Below, piece by piece: positions 57,596 through 64,000 of a DNA stretch of 64,000 nucleotides. Below the pieces are notes generated by a model. It searched no databases. It was not told the DNA's origin and saw only the letters and a list, made by a program, of their open reading frames with translations. Source of the stretch: Blastomyces gilchristii SLH14081 (taxonomy: Eukaryota; Ascomycota; Eurotiomycetes; Onygenales; Ajellomycetaceae); contig NW_003101676.1 of assembly GCF_000003855.2 (NCBI RefSeq), positions 2,862,796-2,926,795 on the forward strand, given 5' to 3'. The position numbers and the translations under genes are program-made. How positions within the stretch are numbered: the stretch's first letter is position 1; each line of letters opens with the position of its first letter.

Positions 57596-60346
57596 TTAAT
57601 AATAGCCGTCAGTATCCTCGTCTTCCCAATACTCGCCATAATCATCCTCCCGAAACTCGTCATCTAAGAGCTCGTCTTCTATTTCGTCGCAGTCATAGTT
57701 TTTGAGTATCCACTCCCTCCACTCTTCAAGCAACCGGGCAATTGTCTGATGGCCATGCCGTTTTGCAAATCCAATAGCCCTATGATAATACCAGATACCA
57801 CCTCCCTCCGTCTCTGCCTCATTCTCCAGCAAAAACTGCACCATGTCTAGCCGTCCCTGTTCCGCTGCAGCTTCTAGGGCTGTTCGACCTTTAATGTCTG
57901 CTCGAGAGGCATTGATTTCTACCTCGAGCTCTAGAAGTTGTTTCGTGATACCCATTGCGGCTGCAAGCTGCAGCGCAGTGGCACCCGCGTCTGGGGACAA
58001 TTGGCCATTCACATCTGCTCCAGCCGTGAGAAGCATGTCAATAAGCTCTAGATGGCCGTGTTCAACGGCAGCCTGCAGTGCTGAGCGTGGGAGGGGCTCA
58101 TTCGGCCCTTCACCCCAATGGTCGATTGTTGGTACGTTCACGGCTGCTGAGGCATTAACATCTGCTCCATGAGAAAGGAGCAGTGCCACTAATTGAATGT
58201 GCTTGAGGCGGCAAGCTAGTTGGAAAGGTTTATCAAGATTGTGAAAGGGGCGCGCGTTGACATCAGCCCCGTGGGAAATGAGTTTAGCGACATCTTCTGA
58301 GGTACACTTATTGATTGCAACCAGCAATGATAGGGCATCAGGAAGGTAACCCGCGTCGAGGAGCGATTGCACTGTTTCCCAGCTTTTTCCGAGGATAGCG
58401 GTGACCAAGACAGAACCGCGGATCATGGAATTGCTGTGCCAGAACTGCCTTTTGCAGCCCTCACTTAGTCTGTAGTGATAATGTAGAAGTAAGTCCGTAT
58501 ATCCGTAATACCAACTTAATGGAACTGCATTCACCCAAAACCCCAAGATTGAGGAGACATTTCAAAACTGGCCAAATTGTCCAGTAAGCAGCATAACCTA
58601 CTGCAGTGGCTTCCAACAGCTTGTCCACCTTCCCTTTCGCTAAGGAGGCTTTTGATAGATGTGATATCGTTCCCTTTCTTGAAGGAACAGACAGTGGCAC
58701 AAAGTGCTCCTGAGTCGTACGGCCGTGGGCCGTGACGAATTGCCCAAGATATCTGGTTCAAATCTTGGGATAAGCAAGCCCCTTCCAGAATTGATTCCCC
58801 ATTCGGGCCTGTGTCATGGTGAGTAGCGCGGTTGGCCACGAGGAGGTCGACAAGTTCCCGTCGCCCAGCCTTGAGACTGAAAAGAGTTTGCCCCCATTCA
58901 ACCTGGCGCCATTGCGGAGCAAGAAAGCAGACAGACTGTCATGCCCAGCCCCAAGGCAAGCCTGGAGAGCTGTCCTGTCGTCCCAGCTCTGTTCGTTTAT
59001 GTCGACGCCCCGGTCTAATAGTGTCTATACTTAAGACGCTATCAAAATCCACCGCTTGCACAAGCTCTCCACCCATAAGCTTAGCCCCTGCCTGCAATAA
59101 GATCATAGCGGCTTTATCTATCTTCCGACTGCGCAATATGAGACTATGGACTCTATGTAAGGCAAACTGAAGCGGAGTGTGAAGGCGAGTAATGGTTGCT
59201 TCTAGGTTGGCTAGCCTTCTGTTGCTAAAATGGGGGCTTAACATCGGAGAATCTCGTTTTGGTACAAGTGTAATGCCAGTATCGACATCGACTTCATTAT
59301 CAACAAGGAGCTGTACAAAGCGCGCGTCACATTTCGCAGCTGCTATGTGTAATGGGGACAACTTGTTCAGGTGATTCTGGTTAGCACCAAGTCTAATGAT
59401 CTTCGAAGCGGTCTGCAGTGTTTCATAGTTTTGCAAGATGGCAGTCTTGAGCGCTATGAATCCCAAACTGTTTTCTCCGTCAATATTGGCACCTGCCGCG
59501 AGAAGGAGCTCAACTATGCCAGTTTTGCCGTGGTATGCGGCTACAGTCAGCGCATCTTGGAGGATTTCATGATCTTGGCTGGCTTTATGGAATGACAGAA
59601 GAGATCGTATGATTCGGCTGGTTTCAAACTCCTTAGTCTGCCCCTTCTTCTGCGTCCGAAGAGTCTGCCATTGGATTATCAAATGCTCTATCTACGTATT
59701 TCGAGCGACGAGCAGGGAATGTGAGAGGTGTGAAACCCGAGACGATATCACTAGAGTACTCAGCACGAACCCAGCAACGAATATCTGCACCGCTATCCAT
59801 AAGTAGCTTGACCATCTCGAGAGAGCCATGGTCGGCTGTTACATGCAGAGCGGGCACCCCGTTCTCCTCCGTAACTCCATCCACATTGGCGCCGGCCTTG
59901 AGCAGGAGTGTAGCCATCTTGATGTTACGGATTCTTGAATCAGCAGCATATTGAATTGGCCGTTCAACATAGCCTGTCATGGACCCATTGATAGGCTAAT
60001 TTGGGTCAATGCTGGCTTCTAGCAGCGCTTGTACTATGTCCGAGGAGCCTGTGTTGATTGCAGCTTCGAAAAGAGCTTCAGCAAACGCAGCACTGGTTTG
60101 GTCTTGTCCGACCGAGAATGTTTTGGCCCACATTCTCCGAGGTAGATTGAGATCTCTAAACATGTCGATAATTCTCGAAAATCTGGATTCTTCCTCCATC
60201 CCATCCTCATCCTCAATGTCCTCTATCGGGTTGTTCGATACATGATAGGCCGGGAGGCGGAAGGCTTCTAATTTAGCATCAAGCGGACCCCCACTTGCTA
60301 ACGCCTTCATTCTCGCAGAATGCTCTCTTGTGAAAGCATCTGGCAT
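57596..60346 (-). pseudogene. Ankyrin-repeat protein gene, broken by a stop and several frameshifts
   Basis: Minus-strand segments give one continuous series of ankyrin repeats but not in one frame. It starts at ATG 60344-60346 (MPDAFTREHSARMKALASGG) and meets an in-frame TAG just below 59996 (SIDPN-stop-PINGS). It reads on in the same frame to about 59640, then needs shifts near 59640, 59035 and 58880, and two more near 58650-58540, before the open 316-codon end (57596-58546). Repeats such as TLLLKAGANVDGVTEENG, ELLLAAGANIDGENSLGF, TLLDRGVDINEQSWDDRTAL and KLISHGADVNARPF are clear. The C-terminus is very acidic (EDELLDDEFREDDYGEYWEDEDTDGYY ends the protein). One shift could be an intron, but the joined repeats leave no room for most. 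Small stretches resemble working genes, so recent decay or assembly errors are possible. Confidence 0.75.
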
Positions 60347-60539
60347 CGACTTCGCAATCTCCGTTGCTGCGTGATTGATGCTGGCAATGTTGTTGGTGCT
60401 TAATTAAAAATTCCTTGAGCCGACCGCCACAGCGCTGGAATCACTTTCAGCCGTTGATAAGTTTCCAAAGCCCCATTCGTTGATTAGTTTCCTTTTGGTC
60501 GAATCTAATATTTAGGTGATCAGCTGCATATCATTCGAT
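60347..60539. other. Short intergenic stretch upstream of the ankyrin pseudogene
   Basis: An in-frame TAA lies upstream of the ankyrin ATG. Nothing else is recognised. Confidence 0.5.
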
Positions 60540-61010
60540 TATACCTCGAGACACCACGACTATGCTGCTGCTATCGCTATCATTAGTATCACTGGCTTCG
60601 TCATTAATTTGTGATGCGTCGACATCGACAAGGGTCAAGATTCTGTCCCCATCCCGCTGAACAAGAATGCTGTTCTTGGAACCGCTGGACATTCATATGT
60701 TAGCTCGCGGTTCTTCATTTTGTCAGAATATCTCAAGAACAACTACCTGGATGAAGAAGTGGTTGCTCGTGACATTGTTTGTTAGTCCCGTATAGGTAGC
60801 TATGGTTGTGGAAGGAGCTGTTGATACAAAGAGCTGACGAATTGTTTCCGGTTCTGCCGGCGGAATTTGGTGGTCGAATGAGACGACATCCACTCTTTGA
60901 GGTTAGTGAGTGCTCGTATTCTAGTGGCCGTGCCATACGCAAGGCTGCGTTCAGTGAACCCTGCTCGATTGGGGTCTGCAATTCTTCCTTTCGTGCTATT
61001 GATACATGTC
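60540..61010 (-). pseudogene. Gene relic of unknown family
   Basis: On the minus strand three coding-like blocks follow each other in different frames. The first reads GRIADPNRAGFTERSLAYGT and on to LTNLKEWM (about 60985-60890). The second reads VDVVSFDHQIPPAEPETIRQ then LFVSTAPSTTIATYTGL, ending FFIQ (about 60910-60750). The third reads GSKNSILVQRDGDRILTLVD, then a Ser/Asp-rich end (about 60690-60550). An intron (GTAGTT donor, GCTAAC branch, CCAG acceptor) may separate blocks two and three, but frames still do not join cleanly and no start codon is found. I do not recognise the family. It lies between two minus-strand genes and shares the decay of its ankyrin neighbour. Confidence 0.45.
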
Positions 61011-61106
61011 TATAATTACAAAAGTAGTGACGAAAACTCCCCAAAGTTATTCAAAATTGCGCCTCTGGCCCTAGATGTTTAAGAAAACAAAACAAAAACC
61101 TTCGAC

Positions 61107-63340
61107 TCAAGTTTCGCTGAAAGGAGCGCCTCGCGAAATTTCCCTGTCCAAATCCCGAGATACCAGGTTTAATAAATCGAGATCGATGTGTTTATAATTT
61201 ATCTGCCAGTTCAACGTCCAGTGGTCTCTCCTGGTATTATTATTCCCCATCCTTCGAGTGAAAGTCACTGGCATCCTGAATCCGAACGATGGAAACGCGA
61301 GAACCCGCTTCTGCCCGGTTGCTTCTGCGATGACGGGAATAGTATATCTCAGGTCATCCGGTGCATGGTACTGGAGAAGTTCATCCAATTCCTGCCTCGC
61401 CTTTAGAGTTGGGAAGGATGGAACATCTGATTTCATGGCATCGGAATGATTTTCGAAAAGAAACAATGCATATTTTGCAAGTCGGCGTCTGACATCTGCT
61501 AAGTCTGGACCATCCATTGGACGAACGACAACGGGGATGTTCATGCCATTATATTCAAATGAGTCCTTTTCCGCTGGATGTTTTAAATTTGCTGGCTCGG
61601 CCCGCACTCGTATCCAGTGTCGGTTATCCCAAAGTTGCCAGGGCGACCAGCGGGAGTTGTCCGTATCATATTCAGCAATTGGTAATTTGGGAATTTGAAG
61701 GTCGAAAGTGGAAACGGGCTTTGAGACACGCCTTGAGTACGGTGGGCGGGTCAGGAGCCAGGTATTTGAACCATAACCATCGTTTTGCTTCCTTGGGACG
61801 AACGATTTGAGAGGGACGACTTTGGCCCCAGCCCATTGTCTCGACGGTGTGACGGGTTCGAACTTCACGCCGCCGACCGTAAATATATCCTGTCTTGAGG
61901 AAGCTGACGTTTCGCCAGACGCTGACTTTAGTGTAGGAAAAACTATTTGTAGCGCCATTGTGAATTTCTCGAGCGGTATATCGCTTTTTGGAGCAGGAGA
62001 AATAATGTCAACAAGGCGTCGCAAAACCATGGCTAGGATCCTCTGAAGCTTAGGTGGGGAACTCCGAATTGACACGCCCTGAGACATTCCAATATCCTCC
62101 ATAACTCGAGGACCCGGGAAGTCAATCACAAGACTGCCAGTTCGAAGGTCAAGTTTGAGGACTCGAACTTTTTCTAAGAATGCGTTCGTCTCCTCCATGA
62201 GCTCATCTGAAATCCTTTGACTGTTTTCAATAAGTTGTAATATTGATGGAGCTTGTAGTGCGCGAGGAAGCGTGCCGTTGGAGAGGAGATGTCGCACTGT
62301 GTTTCGAGAAGTAAGGGTAGGATCAAAATTTGTTCGATCGTTTACGAATTGTATGTTGTTTTGAAGGCAAGTAGATGTTAAGCGTGACTTTGGGAAGGAA
62401 TTAAGCGGACGGAATAGGTAAATACCCCCCTCTGCGATAGGGAGTATAAGATCTTCACGGAAGTGATGGGACGGACCGGTCGCCGAATAGCGATCCGGCT
62501 GTAATCGTTTCGAACTTCGACCATAGCGGTCCCTAGCTCCAGCAGATTTTACCCTCCTTTGCCCATCTACTAACCAGACGGAGGAACCACTCTCTGCTAC
62601 TCCATAAATACTATGGCATTCTGGTATATGGCCTACGCTGGCTACACCCTTGAGGCCGGTTGCCTGGCGTTGTCCTCGGGCTACTCGACTCAGAACCGTT
62701 TCAATATTATCGTCCAGGTGGTGTCCCAAAAATAGCGCTCGTGAATTGTAGTCCCTGCAAGCTTTTCCAAGAATTTGATAGCGGAGTTTCCGGGCGACAG
62801 TTTCAAAATCGGTGAAGCTGGACGGGTGAGCTCCGCCGGGCCAACTAAGCGTAAGAATGGAAGGGTCAAAACCTAAAGCGCAAGCAAAAAATGGAACTGA
62901 CAATTAGCACCTGCATTCAAATAGTAAAAATTCAAATTACAAGGATTGAATAGAATATATCATTGCAAAATCATACCAAGGTCTTTAAGCCAATCTGCCA
63001 CTTTGTGTGCCTCCTCCGTGCTGCCCTCTCTAGCCAAATGGTCGACAATAAAGGGCTTCACCTTTAGGTCAGGAATCAAGCGTTCAGATATCAACTGTTT
63101 GCAGAGGAAAGCCAAAGCCATCGAGTCAGGACCTCCACTGACAGCCAGTCCTAAAATCCACGGAATTAGCAAAATGTATACGAAGGATTGAACCTGAGCT
63201 TTTTCATGCGAACCTATTCTTGACGGCACACTTGGTGTCGACACGCCTCGCCATCTTTCCCATAGATTTGTTACGGCCTCACAAAACTCTTTTGGGGAAA
63301 TTGGGCTGCTGCTTTCCGGCCGTAATGCTCTCAGCGCCAT
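61107..63340 (-). CDS. tRNA(Ile)-lysidine synthetase-like PP-loop protein (688 aa)
   Basis: Exons (minus): 63214-63340, 62977-63150, 61107-62872; 2,067 nt, in frame. Introns are 63 nt (no in-frame stop, weak GTTCGC donor, GCTAAT branch) and 104 nt (GTATGA donor, GCTAAT branch). The first splice builds the ATP-binding PP-loop [16 protein letters not shown] (SGGxDS, about residues 45-55). Next come [37 protein letters not shown], and the substrate-side motif [10 protein letters not shown], then [20 protein letters not shown]; all are TilS hallmarks. TilS converts C34 of tRNA-Ile(CAU) to lysidine so that it reads AUA; in fungi the likely target is the mitochondrial tRNA. At 688 aa it is longer than bacterial TilS (about 430), with a C-terminal extension I cannot assign. 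The N-terminus is weakly Arg-containing, and mitochondrial import is inferred. Confidence 0.9.
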
Positions 63341-63973
63341 CTAAATCGTAGTCAAGCTGGCGGAGCTTGCCGTTGTTGCTCCGTTATCAAAAATTTTTCA
63401 CTATTCGTCGGTGTCAATATCACGTGATAACGTTGATTTTAAAACCGCTATTGAATTTCAACGCAATCCTGAGATGACTTAACTATTATGAGTTACCTGT
63501 TGCTAATTGTTTCCCCTAAAATGCCCAACTACCTAGATAGGTCCCACTGAACCTTACGAATTTGTATTAAACTTCCCTGTGGTTAGAGATCACCCGGTTT
63601 ATACCAAAAGGGAAAAGGAAGATATAAGTATTTCAATCTATCCATAAAGTTGGTATCAATTTGTAATTCTTTTCGAGGTTCTCTACATTGACTATAGCCG
63701 GTCTTTCGGGGTTTTTATGAAAGGAGAATCGTTCGACTCAAGAAAGGTTCGGCAATCGGGAATGATTTGCCGCCTTTGGCAACTCGGCAAGCCGAGATTC
63801 CAAAGCTATTTTTTTCCGATGACAACAACCACAGCGAACCCTAGTTAGCGTAGATTATTCTTGGTCCCAACCAAACCTCACCTAACTCACTAATGTAAGT
63901 TACATGTCATTGGTGACGGCGATGATGACGTGAAAACTGTTCTGTTACATCAATTCGACAACCCGCAAGCGCC
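63341..63973. promoter_or_regulatory. Divergent promoter region (TilS-like gene and next gene)
   Basis: 633 bp between the ATG of the TilS-like gene and an ATG on the other strand. It holds a 12-bp perfect palindrome with an E-box (63418-63429). No ORF of interest. Confidence 0.45.
63418..63429. promoter_or_regulatory. Palindromic E-box TATCACGTGATA
   Basis: A 12-bp perfect palindrome centred on CACGTG, 78 bp upstream of the TilS-like start. This RTCACGTGAY form is the typical Cbf1-type site in ascomycetes; function here is inferred from the motif. Confidence 0.5.
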
Positions 63974-64000
63974 ATGGCCGCGATTGAGCCGTCTGAACCG
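63974..64000 (+). CDS. Start of a gene running off the window (partial)
   Basis: ATG in a strong context (GCGCCATGG) followed by nine open codons (MAAIEPSEP) to the window end. GC content and the divergent arrangement with the TilS-like gene support a real start, but nine codons give no identity. Confidence 0.45.

Noticed and set aside
1..64000. CRISPR arrays, telomeric repeats, rRNA genes
   Set aside because: No regularly spaced direct repeats, no TTAGGG-type tandem arrays and no rRNA-like sequence were seen.

Overview
The window looks like a filamentous ascomycete chromosome segment (Pezizomycotina). The evidence is short spliceosomal introns with GTATGT or GTAAGT donors and CTAAC/CTAAT branch sites, fungal-type proteins (a Gea/GBF1 Arf-GEF, a very large Rho-GEF, a fungal TilS), and a sharp split into two compartments. 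The retrotransposon-swollen, AT-rich compartment would suit a eurotiomycete such as a Blastomyces/Emmonsia-like onygenalean, but that is inference and the sequence does not settle the species.

Positions 1 to about 42,500 are one AT-rich block with no intact gene. It is built from LTR retrotransposons (Ty3/Gypsy chromoviruses) riddled with C-to-T/G-to-A mutations (RIP-like). Three families can be delimited from terminal repeats and target-site duplications (TSDs). Gypsy-3 (element A, 333-bp LTR) lies at 3988-16991 on the minus strand and is interrupted by a complete Gypsy-1 (element B, 258-bp LTR) at 7173-14421. Gypsy-2 (533-bp LTR) is present as element D (plus strand, 19517-41680, 5' truncated), whose RNase H is interrupted by a second Gypsy-2 copy (element C, minus strand, 20885-28714). 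The 3' LTR of D is split by a second Gypsy-1 (element E, minus strand, 33511-41150). D itself sits in an older Gypsy-1 LTR (41681-41925), which in turn sits in an older SINE-like copy (41926-42165). Two families of tRNA-headed, (AAT)n-tailed retroposons are interspersed: SINE-1 (31609-32685, and a 5'-truncated copy at 3374-3560) and SINE-2 (37551-37919 and 41926-42165). A 221-nt assembly gap (25003-25223) lies in element C.

Composition changes abruptly at about 42,500-42,640. The rest of the window is a normal gene-bearing compartment. It holds a small four-exon gene encoding a conserved fungal protein (42672-43571, minus), a four-exon Sec7-domain Arf-GEF of the Gea1/Gea2/GBF1 type (45311-50519, minus), and, divergently, a three-exon 1547-residue Rho-GEF with a DH domain and a RhoGAP-like segment (51937-56709, plus). 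These are followed by a broken ankyrin-repeat gene (57596-60346, minus), a small gene relic (about 60540-61010, minus), a three-exon tRNA(Ile)-lysidine synthetase-like gene (61107-63340, minus), and the first nine codons of another gene at the right edge (63974-64000, plus).

The Arf-GEF (Golgi/ER vesicle traffic) and the Rho-GEF (polarity and cytoskeleton) share a 1.4-kb divergent promoter region, but I see no evidence of a functional cluster. The main interest is the layered history of the transposon block: nesting gives the insertion order, mutated TSDs date the hypermutation relative to insertion, and residual CpG-rich islands mark sequences that escaped it.
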